The notes beneath the pieces were generated by a model. It had not been told where the DNA came from, did not search any database, and worked only from the letters and a program-made list of their open reading frames with translations. Position numbers and translations under genes: made by a program. DNA of 18,543 bases from an uncultured Burkholderiales bacterium (GTDB lineage: Bacteria > Pseudomonadota > Gammaproteobacteria > Burkholderiales > Burkholderiaceae), in assembly GCA_937891045.1 (NCBI GenBank), contig CALBEV010000153.1, positions 1-18,543 of the forward strand, in the 5' to 3' direction. Below are positions 1-8,409 of the stretch, in pieces (position 1 is the stretch's first letter; each line of letters opens with the position of its first letter).

Positions 1-19
1 GGTTGAAAAAAACGAGAAA

Positions 20-868
20 TCAATGCGCGTCGTGTGCTTGCCCGATGTAGACCAAGGTCAACATCATGAAAATAAAGGCTTGCAACGCGACGATCAAGAT
101 GTGGAAGATGGCCCAGATGGAGCCGGCAATGATGTGGCCAATGGGCAACAAAATGCCCGTCAAACTCATGGCCGCTGCGCCACCCATCAATGCGATCAGC
201 ATGAAGATGAGTTCGCCAGCATACATGTTGCCAAACAGTCGCATGCCGTGGGACACGGTTTTAGCGACAAATTCAATCATTTGGAAACCAAAATTGATGG
301 GCCACAGTATCGGGTGGGCGCCAAAAGGGGCTGTGGTGAGTTCGTGGAACCAACCGCCCAAGCCTTTGATTTTGACGTTGTAAAACAAACAAATCAGCAG
401 CACCGAGCAAGACAAACCCAAGGTGGTGGACAAATCGGCGGTGGGCACCACACGGAAATAATGGATGCTGTGGCTCAAGCCCGTCCAAGCAAAAATTTGG
501 TGGAACAAGTCGACCGGCAAAAAGTCCATGCTGTTGAGCAGGAAAACCCAAACAAACACGGTGAGCGCCAAGGGAGACACCAGCTTGCGGCTTTCAGCGT
601 TGTGCACAATGCCACGCGCCTGGGTATCGACCATTTCAAACATAATTTCAACCGCGGCTTGGAAACGGCCGGGGACACCAGAAGTGGCTGCACGGGCGGC
701 GCGCCACAGGAAAAAACTACCGACTGCGCCCAACAACACAGACCAGAAAATCGAATCAATGTTCACGACCGAGAAATCAATCACGCCACCCATGGGCTTG
801 CTTTGCAAGTGGGTCAGGTGGTGACCGATGTACTCCCCAGCGGTGAGCGTCTTGACGGGTTCCGACAT
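20..868 (-). CDS. atpB: F-type ATP synthase subunit a (F0)
   Basis: Membrane subunit a of the F0 sector, which with the c-ring forms the proton path of ATP synthase. The 282-residue protein is strongly hydrophobic, with several membrane segments. It carries the family signature SHGMRLFGNMYAGE near residues 206-219. With the ATG at 868 as start, the essential arginine falls at residue 210 and the following glutamate at 219, the same numbers as in E. coli. A TTG two codons upstream is possible, but the ATG has an AAAGAG-type ribosome site about seven bases ahead and is preferred. It lies 10 bases downstream of atpI on the same strand, the usual atpIB order. The rest of the operon (atpE onward) would lie beyond the left edge. 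Identification is secure. Confidence 0.97.
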   Translation of the reverse strand: MSEPVKTLTAGEYIGHHLTHLQSKPMGGVIDFSVVNIDSIFWSVLLGAVGSFFLWRAARAATSGVPGRFQAAVEIMFEMVDTQARGIVHNAESRKLVSPLALTVFVWVFLLNSMDFLPVDLFHQIFAWTGLSHSIHYFRVVPTADLSTTLGLSCSVLLICLFYNVKIKGLGGWFHELTTAPFGAHPILWPINFGFQMIEFVAKTVSHGMRLFGNMYAGELIFMLIALMGGAAAMSLTGILLPIGHIIAGSIWAIFHILIVALQAFIFMMLTLVYIGQAHDAH

Positions 869-878
869 GTTCAACTCT

Positions 879-1394
879 TTACAAAGTGGTGGTTGGATTG
901 GACTTTAAGGGGGACTTGCCCCAAATCAGCGCCAACCAATACACCTTCATCGTCACAATCAAGCCTGCCAACAAGGCAGGCCAACTCAAATCTTCAATCA
1001 ATCGCGGTGCCAACACCATCAGCAACACGGTCAGGGCCATCTTGACGCCTTGCCATACGGCAAAACTCAGTGCAGCCGTGAAAGCATTGACCGATGCCGT
1101 CCGGGATTTCAGCCCCCGGGCAAACAAAGCCGCAGGAAGCACCACCGACAGTGCGCCATAGATCAAGGACACAAACAGCGACCACTGGCCGAACCAGAGA
1201 AACACTGCAATGGCCAACACCAAGGCCGTCAACAACTGCGCCACCAACACCCACCACACCGATAACTTCGGCTGGTTTTGTCGCCAAGCTTGGGCTTCTT
1301 CGGCCGAAAAAGTGTGAAACTCCTCTTCCGCCGAATCCTCCAAACCAGACGATGAACGCTGGCCGCTGACTGAGTTGGACAATGTCTTGTTCAT
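879..1394 (-). CDS. atpI: ATP synthase subunit I (AtpI-like)
   Basis: Small membrane protein encoded first in many atp operons. In other bacteria AtpI assists c-ring assembly or Mg2+ supply, and it is not part of the final enzyme. The 171-residue product has a hydrophilic, acidic amino region (about 1-44) followed by four hydrophobic segments near 46-66, 72-92, 105-128 and 138-158. The AQAWR patch in the amino region is familiar from Comamonadaceae AtpI, though that is recall. The ATG at 1394 was chosen over a TTG three codons upstream. An AAAAGG lies about ten bases ahead of the ATG. Position directly upstream of atpB supports the call more than sequence does, since this family diverges quickly. 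Confidence 0.85.
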   Translation of the reverse strand: MNKTLSNSVSGQRSSSGLEDSAEEEFHTFSAEEAQAWRQNQPKLSVWWVLVAQLLTALVLAIAVFLWFGQWSLFVSLIYGALSVVLPAALFARGLKSRTASVNAFTAALSFAVWQGVKMALTVLLMVLAPRLIEDLSWPALLAGLIVTMKVYWLALIWGKSPLKSNPTTTL

Positions 1395-1429
1395 CCTTGA
1401 CAAGCCTTTTCAGTGCAGCAAAGCCTGCT

Positions 1430-1435
1430 ATTGTA
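1430..1435 (-). promoter_or_regulatory. possible -10 element of the atp operon promoter
   Basis: The 84-base gap between divergent atpI and ybeD must hold promoters for both. On the minus strand it contains TACAAT, five of six matches to a sigma-70 -10 box, 36 bases before the atpI ATG. No good -35 box lies 16-18 bases upstream; the nearest is TTCGAA/TCGAAA. I saw no convincing plus-strand promoter for ybeD, only CTGACA at 1446-1451 without a well-spaced -10. Weak prediction. Confidence 0.3.
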
Positions 1436-1478
1436 GGGGAAGTTACTGACACTTTTCGAATATGGTTAATTCCTGCGC

Positions 1479-1757
1479 ATGAACGCCACACCACCCAGCA
1501 AAGACAGCCTGATTGACTATCCCTGCGATTTCCCCATCAAGGTCATGGGTTTGAAGGTGGAGGGTTACACCGACGCCATGAGTTATGTGGTTCGCCAATT
1601 CGATCCGGATTGGACAGAAGACCGACTGGAAACCCGCGAAAGCGCTGGTGGCAAGTACCTCAGCCTGACCTTCACCGTGCGTGCCACCAGCCGCGAGCAA
1701 CTCGACGAGCTGTACCGCACCCTGAGCAGCCACCCGATGGCCAAAGTGGTACTTTAG
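1479..1757 (+). CDS. ybeD: YbeD/DUF493 family protein, lipoate cluster
   Basis: A 92-residue protein of the DUF493 (YbeD) family, small alpha/beta proteins of uncertain function often found beside lipB and lipA. Family features visible are the amino-terminal [11 protein letters not shown] stretch (about 14-24), which starts the first strand, and the [19 protein letters not shown] segment with the [10 protein letters not shown] carboxyl end, including a conserved HP. Length matches the roughly 87 residues of E. coli YbeD. The ATG at 1479 has no clear Shine-Dalgarno sequence. Its TAG stop shares its last base with the GTG start of lipB, so the two genes are probably translationally coupled. A role linked to lipoylation is suggested only by context. 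Confidence 0.9.
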   Translation: MNATPPSKDSLIDYPCDFPIKVMGLKVEGYTDAMSYVVRQFDPDWTEDRLETRESAGGKYLSLTFTVRATSREQLDELYRTLSSHPMAKVVL

Positions 1758-2449
1758 TGAGCGATTTTTTGTTGCGCTCTTGGGGGCCGGTGGCTTTTGA
1801 AACCAGTTACCAAGCCATGCAAGACTTCACGGCCGCCCGCGCTGCCGACACCCCGGATGAACTTTGGCTGTGTGAGCACCCACCTGTGTTCACCTTGGGC
1901 CTGGCGGGACAGGATGCGCACCTGCTGGCCCCGGGCGAAATCCCGGTGCTGGCCACCAACCGAGGCGGACAAGTCACCTTCCACGGCCCGGGTCAGGTGG
2001 TGGCCTATCCGCTGGTGGACTTGAAGCGGGCGGGCTATTTCGTGAAAGAGTATGTGCACCGGATTGAAGAAGCTGTCTTGAAAACCCTGCTGCACTTCAA
2101 CGTGACGGGTCACCGGGTGGCGGGCGCACCGGGTATTTATGTGCGCACCCTCGACCCGCACAACCACAGTCCCCTGCCGCAACGCCCACAACAACATGCC
2201 GCCAAGACCGCGCCCGATTTCACCGGCGTGGCCAAAATCGCCGCTTTGGGCGTGAAGGTCTCGCGCCACTGCACCTACCATGGCGTGGCATTGAACGTGC
2301 ACATGGATTTATCACCCTTTGAGCGCATCAACCCTTGTGGTTATGCAGGTTTGCAAACCACCGATCTTTTTACAATGGGCGTCGATGTCAGCTGGCAAGT
2401 AGCGGCTGATGTGCTGAGCCACAAACTTGTCGCCTACCTCACGCCCTGA
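1757..2449 (+). CDS. lipB: octanoyl-[acyl carrier protein]:protein octanoyltransferase
   Basis: LipB moves the octanoyl group from acyl carrier protein to lipoyl domains of 2-oxoacid dehydrogenases and GcvH, the first step of lipoate synthesis. The 230-residue protein has the family blocks [19 protein letters not shown] (68-86), GAPGIYV (123-129), [13 protein letters not shown] (158-170) with catalytic Lys160, and INPCGYAG (191-198) with catalytic Cys194. The GTG at 1757 is taken as start because it overlaps the ybeD TAG by one base and puts the first block at the usual distance; the open frame itself extends further upstream inside ybeD. A TTG a few codons later (LLRSWG) is an alternative. 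About 28 residues (130-157), rich in Pro, Gln and His, are inserted between GAPGIYV and the lysine motif compared with E. coli LipB. lipA begins 24 bases downstream. Confidence 0.95.
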   Translation: MSDFLLRSWGPVAFETSYQAMQDFTAARAADTPDELWLCEHPPVFTLGLAGQDAHLLAPGEIPVLATNRGGQVTFHGPGQVVAYPLVDLKRAGYFVKEYVHRIEEAVLKTLLHFNVTGHRVAGAPGIYVRTLDPHNHSPLPQRPQQHAAKTAPDFTGVAKIAALGVKVSRHCTYHGVALNVHMDLSPFERINPCGYAGLQTTDLFTMGVDVSWQVAADVLSHKLVAYLTP

Positions 2450-2473
2450 CACGGCCTCTTCAAAGCTCACGCC

Positions 2474-3454
2474 ATGACCACTGCGACCGACCTGCCTACA
2501 CCGCCCGCTTACGACCCCAGCGCCAAGCAAAAGTCTGCCTCCAAGGTCTCGCGCATCCCGATCAAGGTCGAGCACACCGGTGAGGTGCTGAAAAAACCAG
2601 ATTGGATTCGCGTCAAAGCCGGTTCGCCGAATTCACGCTTTTATGAAATCAAAGACATCTTGCGTGCCAACAAGCTGGTGACGGTGTGCGAAGAAGCCAG
2701 TTGCCCCAACATCGGCGAATGCTTTGGCAAGGGCACGGCCACCTTCATGATCATGGGGGACAAATGCACCCGGCGCTGCCCGTTTTGCGATGTCGGCCAC
2801 GGCCGCCCCGACCCGCTGGATGTGAACGAGCCCGCCAACTTGGCCAAAACCATCGCTGCTTTGAAGCTGCAGTATGTGGTGATCACCAGCGTGGACCGTG
2901 ACGACTTGCGCGACGGTGGCGCTGGGCATTTCGTGGCATGCATCCAGCAAACCCGCGCCTTGTCGCCCCACACCCAAATTGAGGTGCTGGTGCCCGACTT
3001 CCGTGGCCGCGACGACCGCGCCCTGAGCATCTTGCAAGCTGCTCCGCCGGACGTGATGAACCACAACCTGGAAACCGTGCCGCGTTTGTACAAAGAAGCG
3101 CGCCCGGGCAGTGACTACGCCTTCAGCCTGAACCTGCTGAAAAAATTCAAAGCCCTGTTCCCTCATGTGCCCACCAAAAGCGGCTTGATGGTGGGCTTGG
3201 GCGAAACCGACGAAGAAATATTGGCGGTGATGCAAGACATGCGAGCCCATGACATCGACAGGCTGACCATCGGCCAATATTTGGCGCCCAGTGGTCACCA
3301 CCTGCCAGTGCGCCGCTATGTGCATCCCGACACCTTCAAGATGTTCGAAGCCAAGGCCCGCGAGATGGGCTTTCAGCACGCCGCCGTGGGCGCCATGGTG
3401 CGCTCCAGCTACCACGCCGATCAGCAAGCCCACGCCGCCCTATCGGCCCCATGA
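2474..3454 (+). CDS. lipA: lipoyl synthase, radical SAM
   Basis: LipA inserts two sulfur atoms into protein-bound octanoyl chains, completing lipoate after LipB. The 326-residue protein has both cluster-binding motifs. The auxiliary cluster Cys are at 72, 77 and 83 ([14 protein letters not shown]4CX5C). The radical SAM Cys are at 98, 102 and 105 ([10 protein letters not shown]3CX2C). The carboxyl-terminal RSSYHAD motif (310-316) supplies the serine that ligates the auxiliary cluster. The amino-terminal 40 residues are the usual variable extension. All key residues are present, so it should be active. It follows lipB after 24 bases and its TGA overlaps the next gene's ATG by four bases (ATGA), so the downstream transporter is likely co-translated. 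Confidence 0.98.
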   Translation: MTTATDLPTPPAYDPSAKQKSASKVSRIPIKVEHTGEVLKKPDWIRVKAGSPNSRFYEIKDILRANKLVTVCEEASCPNIGECFGKGTATFMIMGDKCTRRCPFCDVGHGRPDPLDVNEPANLAKTIAALKLQYVVITSVDRDDLRDGGAGHFVACIQQTRALSPHTQIEVLVPDFRGRDDRALSILQAAPPDVMNHNLETVPRLYKEARPGSDYAFSLNLLKKFKALFPHVPTKSGLMVGLGETDEEILAVMQDMRAHDIDRLTIGQYLAPSGHHLPVRRYVHPDTFKMFEAKAREMGFQHAAVGAMVRSSYHADQQAHAALSAP

Positions 3455-4641
3455 CCGCCGCCCGCCCAGCCATCCCACGCGGCATCTGGGTGCTGGGCTT
3501 TGTCAGCATGCTGATGGACATCTCCTCGGAGATGGTGCACAGCTTGCTGCCCATGTTCCTGGTGGGTTCTTTGGGTGTGTCAGTGCTGGTGGTCGGTTTG
3601 ATCGAAGGCTTGGCCGAGGCCACCGCGCTCATTGTCAAAGTTTTTTCGGGCAGCCTGAGTGACTACCTGGGCAAGCGCAAGGGTTTGGCCGTGCTGGGCT
3701 ACGCGCTTGGCGCTTTGAGCAAACCCTTGTTTGCCATCTCCTCAGGCGCGGGTTTGGTCATCACGGCACGTTTGTTCGACCGCGTGGGCAAGGGCATCCG
3801 TGGTGCACCACGAGATGCGCTGGTGGCCGATATTGCGCCACCCGAGGTGCGCGGTGCGGCGTTTGGCCTGCGCCAATCTTTGGACACCGTGGGCGCCTTC
3901 ACCGGACCGCTGTTGGCCGTGGGCCTCATGCTCTTGTGGGCCAACGACTTTCGCGCCGTGTTTTGGGTGGCGGTCATTCCGGGCTTGCTCAGTGTGTTGC
4001 TGCTGATGGTCGGCGTGACCGAACCTGAACGGCATGCCGATGCACCCCGAACCAACCCGATCAACCGGGCCAACATGCGCCGCTTGAGCGCGGCCTACTG
4101 GTGGGTGGTGGGCATTGGCGCGGTGTTCACCTTGGCGCGTTTCAGCGAGGCTTTTTTGGTGCTGCGTGCGCAACAACTGGGTGTGGCCATGGCCTGGGTG
4201 CCGCTGGTGATGGTGGCCATGAACCTGGTGTATGCCGCCAGCGCTTACCCGTTTGGTTGGTTGTCGGACCGCGTCAGCCACAGCCGTTTGCTGGTGGCTG
4301 GCCTGTTGGTGTTGATCTTGGCCGACGCCGTGTTGGCTGTCAGCACCGACTGGGTGAGCCTGTTGATCGGCGTGGCCTTGTGGGGCGTGCACATGGGCAT
4401 GACGCAAGGCTTGTTGGCCACCATGGTGGCCGACACCGCACCCGCTGATTTGCGCGGCACCGCCTTTGGCCTGTTCAACCTGGTCAGTGGCGTGGCCATG
4501 CTGGTGGCCAGTGTTGTTGCAGGATGGCTTTGGGAAACGCAGGGCGCGTCGTTCACGTTTGTGGGCGGCGGCGTGTTTGCGGTGTTGGCCTTGCTGGTGC
4601 TTGGTCTGCGCCCTTCTGATGACAACAAAGGCAGTGCATGA
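3451..4641 (+). CDS. major facilitator superfamily transporter
   Basis: A 396-residue inner-membrane protein with about 12 hydrophobic segments in two halves. It has an MFS motif-A-like loop between segments 2 and 3 ([12 protein letters not shown], about 67-78). A second conserved loop, [15 protein letters not shown] (110-124), is typical of a proteobacterial MFS subgroup often annotated only as MFS transporter. The matching loop in the second half is [11 protein letters not shown]. Substrate cannot be read from the sequence. The start ATG overlaps the lipA stop (ATGA), and its own TGA overlaps the ATG of a 24-codon frame in the same way. It is therefore probably transcribed with the lip genes. 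A direct role in lipoate metabolism is not shown, and drug or metabolite efflux is equally possible. Confidence 0.85.
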   Translation: MTAARPAIPRGIWVLGFVSMLMDISSEMVHSLLPMFLVGSLGVSVLVVGLIEGLAEATALIVKVFSGSLSDYLGKRKGLAVLGYALGALSKPLFAISSGAGLVITARLFDRVGKGIRGAPRDALVADIAPPEVRGAAFGLRQSLDTVGAFTGPLLAVGLMLLWANDFRAVFWVAVIPGLLSVLLLMVGVTEPERHADAPRTNPINRANMRRLSAAYWWVVGIGAVFTLARFSEAFLVLRAQQLGVAMAWVPLVMVAMNLVYAASAYPFGWLSDRVSHSRLLVAGLLVLILADAVLAVSTDWVSLLIGVALWGVHMGMTQGLLATMVADTAPADLRGTAFGLFNLVSGVAMLVASVVAGWLWETQGASFTFVGGGVFAVLALLVLGLRPSDDNKGSA

Positions 4642-4712
4642 ACACCGATGACTTGAGCGACTGGATTCACGACCACGTGTTTGACGAAAGCAGTGAAACC
4701 GCCAAGCGTTGA
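4638..4712 (+). pseudogene. truncated amino end of a CDF (DmeF-like) metal transporter, or a small ORF
   Basis: A 24-codon frame starts with ATG inside the MFS stop (ATGA) and ends in TGA seven bases before the convergent iorAB stop. Its peptide contains LSDWIHDHVFDES. Amino ends of DmeF-type cation diffusion facilitators commonly have a Trp-x-His-x-His-x-Phe-Asp pattern followed by a basic or Glu-rich turn before the first membrane segment. This frame stops just where that segment should begin, and no CDF body was found elsewhere in the window. I infer a gene whose body was deleted. The alternative is a genuine short coupled peptide. The resemblance is from memory, not a search. Confidence 0.5.
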
Positions 4713-4718
4713 CCGCGA

Positions 4719-7700
4719 TTAAGCCGCTTTCTTACCAGCCGCTTGAACGGTCGCTCGCCAAGCCTGCGTCAAGCCTTCCCACTGCGCCCGCGCGGCTTGC
4801 AAATGCCGTGCTTTCACATGGCCATAGCCTTTTATTTTTTCAGGGATGCGGGCGATTTCCAGCGCCAGCGCTTGCCACTGTGGGTCGTAGTCGCGCAGCA
4901 CCTCGTTGAGGCTGGCCATGTACTCGTCCACCAAAGCGCGTTCTTCGCGGCGCTCCTCGGTGTAGCCAAACACATCGAACACGCCGCCGCGTAAAAACTT
5001 CAAGCGCGACAGCAGTTTGAAGCCCCACAGCATGGACGGGCCAAAGGCTTGTTTCACCAATTCGCCTTTGTCGTTTTTCTTGGCGATCAAGGGTGGGGCC
5101 AGGTGGTAGTTCAGGGTGTAGTTGCCCTCGAACTGCTCGGCAATGCGCTTTAAAAATGCAGGGTCGGCATGCAAACGCGCCACTTCGTATTCGTCTTTGT
5201 AGGCCATCAGCTTATACAAATTGCGTGCCACGGCTTCTGTCACCAGGTTCGACGACTTGTCTTGCACACGTTGCACAAAGTCGGTGTAACGCTTGGCATA
5301 GGCCGCGTCTTGGTAAGCCGTCAGCCATTCGCTGCGCTGTTGAATGACGGTATTCAGTTGCGGCTTGGCCTTGAACTGCATCACTTGGCTGGGGCGCATC
5401 AACTGCTCAACCCGGGGCATGTCGTGGGCGCACCAACGGCCCCACAAAAACGCCTTCAAATTCGACTCGACCTGCACGGCATTGAGTTCGATGGCGCGTG
5501 ACATGGCGGCTTCGCTCAACGGAATCCAGCCGCGCTGCCAGGCATAGCCCAACACCATCGGGTTGATGTAGATGCTGTCGCCCAGCAATTGGGTCGCCAC
5601 GCGGTTGGCGTCAAACGCGCCCAAGTTGTTCGCCTCGCCGCCGAGCGCCAGCAGGATGTTGGCCACGCAGTTGTCGCTGGGGTTGGCCCACGCACCGTTT
5701 TTCACAAAGGCGGCGGTGGGTGTGCCTTGGCCGTTGATGGCCACGCGGGTGCGGCCTGGGCGGATGCGCAACATGGTTTCTTTGCCCGCGCTCACGATCG
5801 GGTCGCAGCCCAGCACCAAATCAGCTGCAGCGGTGGACACGCGGGTGGTTTGAATGTCGGACTGTTGCTGCGCGATCAACACATGGCTCCAAGTGGCGCC
5901 GCCTTTTTGTGCCAAGCCCGCAGCATCTTGGGTAACGATCCCTAAGCCTTCCAAATGCGCGGCCATGCCCAGCAACTGACCGATGGTGATGACACCGGTG
6001 CCGCCCACACCTGCCACCACGATGCCGTAGCCGCCGGGGTAGACGCCACGGCTGAGCGAGGGCAATTCAGGCGATGGCAGGGCGCCCAAGTCTTGGGGTT
6101 GCGGCATACCGCTCTTGTTTTGCTGACGCCGCTTGCCGCCTTTGACCGAAACGAAGCTGGGGCAAAACCCTTTGACACAGCTTAGGTCTTTGTTGCAAGT
6201 GCTTTGGTTGATGCTGCGCTTGCGGCCAAGCTCGGTTTCCAAAGGCTCCACGCTCAGGCAATTGCTTTGACTGCTGCAATCGCCACAGCCTTCACACACC
6301 GCTTCGTTGATGATGACGTTGACCGCGGGGTCCACCATGGTGCCGCGCTTGCGGCGACGGCGTTTTTCAGTGGCACAGGTTTGGTCGTAAATGATGACGG
6401 TGCAGCCCAGGATGCTGCGCATGGTGCGCTGCACCCGGTCCAGTTCGTCGCGGTGTTCGATGGCTACGCCCTCGGGCAGCCCCAACGCGCCGCCGGGGAT
6501 GCCGTTTTGGCCGACCGTCGCATATTTCTCGGGCTCATCGGTGACGATGACGATGTGCTTGGCGCCTTCGGCCCGCATGCTTTGCGCAATTTGAATCACG
6601 CTGTGCCCTTCGGCACGCTCGCCCACGGGTTGGCCGCCGGTCATGGCCACCGCGTCGTTGTACAAAATTTTGTAGGTGATGTTGACACCCGCTGCCACGC
6701 TTTGGCGCACCGCCAACAAGCCGCTGTGGAAGTAAGTGCCGTCGCCGATGTTGGCAAAAATATGTTGGTCGTTGCTGAACGGTTGCTGACCGACCCAAGG
6801 CACGCCCTCGCCGCCCATTTGGGTGAAGCCCACGGTGCTGCGGTCCATCCACAAGCTCATGAAATGGCAGCCAATGCCAGCCATGGCGCGGGAGCCTTCG
6901 GGCACGCGGGTGCTGGTGTTGTGCGGGCAGCCCGAGCAAAACCAGGGCTGGCGATCGGCCTGGACTTCCAACACGTTCATGGCTTGTTGCTTGGCTTCCA
7001 ACACCGCCAACTGCGCATCAATGCGGGCCGTGGTGTCGCTGTCGATGCCGATTTTTTTCAAGCGCTTGGCAATCGCTTGGGCGATGAGCGCGGGTGACAA
7101 ATCGGCATTGGCACGCAACAGCACATGGTCGATCGGGTTGATGCCGGTCCACTCGCCGCCAGCGTCACCCTCAACCTGATCGAACTTGCCCAACACGCGC
7201 GGGCGCACGCCATCGGGCCAGTTGTACAGCTCTTCTTTGAGTTGGTATTCGATGAGCTGGCGCTTTTCTTCCACCACCACGATTTCTTGCAAGCCCCGGG
7301 CAAATTCGCGCGTGCCGTGGGATTCCAGCGGCCAGACCACGCCGACCTTGTGCACCCGAATGCCGATGCGCTTGCAGGTGGCGTCGTCCAAACCGAGGTC
7401 GAGCAAGGCTTGGCGCGTGTCGTTGTAGGCCTTGCCACTGGCCATGAGACCGATGCGGTCGTGCGGACCTTGGATGACGGTGCGGTTGAGTTTGTTGGCG
7501 CGGATATAGGCCAGCGCGGCGTACCACTTGTAATTGAACAATCGGGCTTCTTGGCTCAGCGCGTCGTCCGGCCAGCGGATGTGCACACCACCTACAGGCA
7601 TCTCGAACTCGGGGATGACGATGTCCAAACCATCTGGGTCGATCATCACCGTGGCACTGGACTCGACCACCTCTTGGATGGTTTTCATGCCAGCCCAGAT

Positions 7701-8318
7701 GCCGGCAAAGCGGCTCATGGCCAAGCCGTGCAAACCGTAGTCGAGCACATCTTGCACCGACGCTGGGAAGAACACGGGCAAGCCGCAGGCCTTGAAAATG
7801 TGGTCGCTTTGATGCGCTGCAGTGCTGCTTTTGGACACATGGTCGTCACCGGCCACAGCCAAGACACCGCCCCAAGGCGTGGTGCCAGCCATGTTGGCGT
7901 GCTTGAACACGTCCGAGGTGCGGTCCACGCCCGGGCCTTTGCCATACCAAATGCCAAACACGCCGTCGAATTTGTTGTTGCCGGGGGGCGCAAAACCGAG
8001 TTGCTGCGTACCCCACAAAGCGGTGGCCGCCAGTTCTTCATTGACACCGGGTTGGAACACGATGTGCTGGGCTTGCAAATACTTGCGGGCGCTCCACAGC
8101 GCTTGGTCGTAACTGCCCAAAGGCGAACCACGGTAGCCACTGATGAAGCCCGCCGTGTTTTTGCCTTGGGCCGCGTCGCGTTGGCGCTGCAACATGGGCA
8201 AGCGCACCAAGGCTTGCACGCCGCTCATGAAGGCGCGGCCGTGCTCTAACGCGTATTTGTCGTCCAACTGGACGGTTTCCAGCGCTTGGCGAATGTGATC
8301 GGGCAGGGGGGCGTTCAT
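4719..8318 (-). CDS. indolepyruvate ferredoxin oxidoreductase, fused alpha/beta subunits
   Basis: A 1199-residue thiamine-diphosphate/iron-sulfur enzyme of the 2-oxoacid:ferredoxin oxidoreductase superfamily. It is expected to decarboxylate aryl pyruvates such as indolepyruvate to aryl-CoA compounds while reducing ferredoxin. In order it has: a PFOR-type amino domain with GYRGSPLGSYD (61-71); a CSGCPHN cysteine pair (461-467) with Cys484; a TPP-binding domain with GDG (525-527) and ND (554-555); a cysteine-rich stretch (Cys 675, 678, 681, 687, 708, 714, 719) fit for Fe-S clusters; and a gamma-type catalytic domain with GVGGTGV (770-776). The helical carboxyl region (about 960-1199) matches what is called DUF6537. 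The ATG at 8318 has GGAG eight bases ahead. No break is seen. It stands alone, without an aminotransferase or regulator next to it. Confidence 0.93.
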   Translation of the reverse strand: MNAPLPDHIRQALETVQLDDKYALEHGRAFMSGVQALVRLPMLQRQRDAAQGKNTAGFISGYRGSPLGSYDQALWSARKYLQAQHIVFQPGVNEELAATALWGTQQLGFAPPGNNKFDGVFGIWYGKGPGVDRTSDVFKHANMAGTTPWGGVLAVAGDDHVSKSSTAAHQSDHIFKACGLPVFFPASVQDVLDYGLHGLAMSRFAGIWAGMKTIQEVVESSATVMIDPDGLDIVIPEFEMPVGGVHIRWPDDALSQEARLFNYKWYAALAYIRANKLNRTVIQGPHDRIGLMASGKAYNDTRQALLDLGLDDATCKRIGIRVHKVGVVWPLESHGTREFARGLQEIVVVEEKRQLIEYQLKEELYNWPDGVRPRVLGKFDQVEGDAGGEWTGINPIDHVLLRANADLSPALIAQAIAKRLKKIGIDSDTTARIDAQLAVLEAKQQAMNVLEVQADRQPWFCSGCPHNTSTRVPEGSRAMAGIGCHFMSLWMDRSTVGFTQMGGEGVPWVGQQPFSNDQHIFANIGDGTYFHSGLLAVRQSVAAGVNITYKILYNDAVAMTGGQPVGERAEGHSVIQIAQSMRAEGAKHIVIVTDEPEKYATVGQNGIPGGALGLPEGVAIEHRDELDRVQRTMRSILGCTVIIYDQTCATEKRRRRKRGTMVDPAVNVIINEAVCEGCGDCSSQSNCLSVEPLETELGRKRSINQSTCNKDLSCVKGFCPSFVSVKGGKRRQQNKSGMPQPQDLGALPSPELPSLSRGVYPGGYGIVVAGVGGTGVITIGQLLGMAAHLEGLGIVTQDAAGLAQKGGATWSHVLIAQQQSDIQTTRVSTAAADLVLGCDPIVSAGKETMLRIRPGRTRVAINGQGTPTAAFVKNGAWANPSDNCVANILLALGGEANNLGAFDANRVATQLLGDSIYINPMVLGYAWQRGWIPLSEAAMSRAIELNAVQVESNLKAFLWGRWCAHDMPRVEQLMRPSQVMQFKAKPQLNTVIQQRSEWLTAYQDAAYAKRYTDFVQRVQDKSSNLVTEAVARNLYKLMAYKDEYEVARLHADPAFLKRIAEQFEGNYTLNYHLAPPLIAKKNDKGELVKQAFGPSMLWGFKLLSRLKFLRGGVFDVFGYTEERREERALVDEYMASLNEVLRDYDPQWQALALEIARIPEKIKGYGHVKARHLQAARAQWEGLTQAWRATVQAAGKKAA

Positions 8319-8351
8319 ACGGTGTCTCCAACAGCAACTGACAGCCGGCCC

Positions 8352-8381
8352 AGTTTAGGGCTTGGCCATGAAATTTGACAG
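8352..8381 (-). promoter_or_regulatory. weak candidate promoter of the indolepyruvate oxidoreductase gene
   Basis: On the minus strand the 91-base gap between pyrE and the oxidoreductase gene holds CTGTCA (8376-8381), 18 bases, then TAAACT (8352-8357). Each hexamer matches four of six sigma-70 consensus positions. The site is 34 bases before the ATG and overlaps the foot of a hairpin downstream of pyrE. Read-through from pyrE is an alternative source of transcription. Confidence 0.22.
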
Positions 8382-8398
8382 CGGGTTTGTCCCGCAGT
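8378..8398 (-). terminator. hairpin downstream of pyrE, possible terminator
   Basis: GCGGG (8381-8385) and CCCGC (8391-8395) form a five-base stem around a five-base loop. The stem extends past one mismatch by two more pairs. On the minus strand it begins 12 bases after the pyrE stop and is followed by CAAATTTC, only a weak T tract. It could be an attenuated terminator between pyrE and the next minus-strand gene. Confidence 0.35.
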
Positions 8399-8409
8399 TG
8401 ACGAGGACT

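Noticed and set aside
23..1045. Long plus-strand frame (340 codons) opposite atpB and atpI
   Set aside because: It is antisense to two well-conserved genes, and its product is rich in Gln, His and Arg without any motif, as expected from the mirrored codon bias of GC-rich genes.
8378..8398. Riboswitch or attenuator in the pyrE/oxidoreductase gap
   Set aside because: Only a single short hairpin is present. No leader peptide or ligand-binding pattern can be made out in 91 bases.
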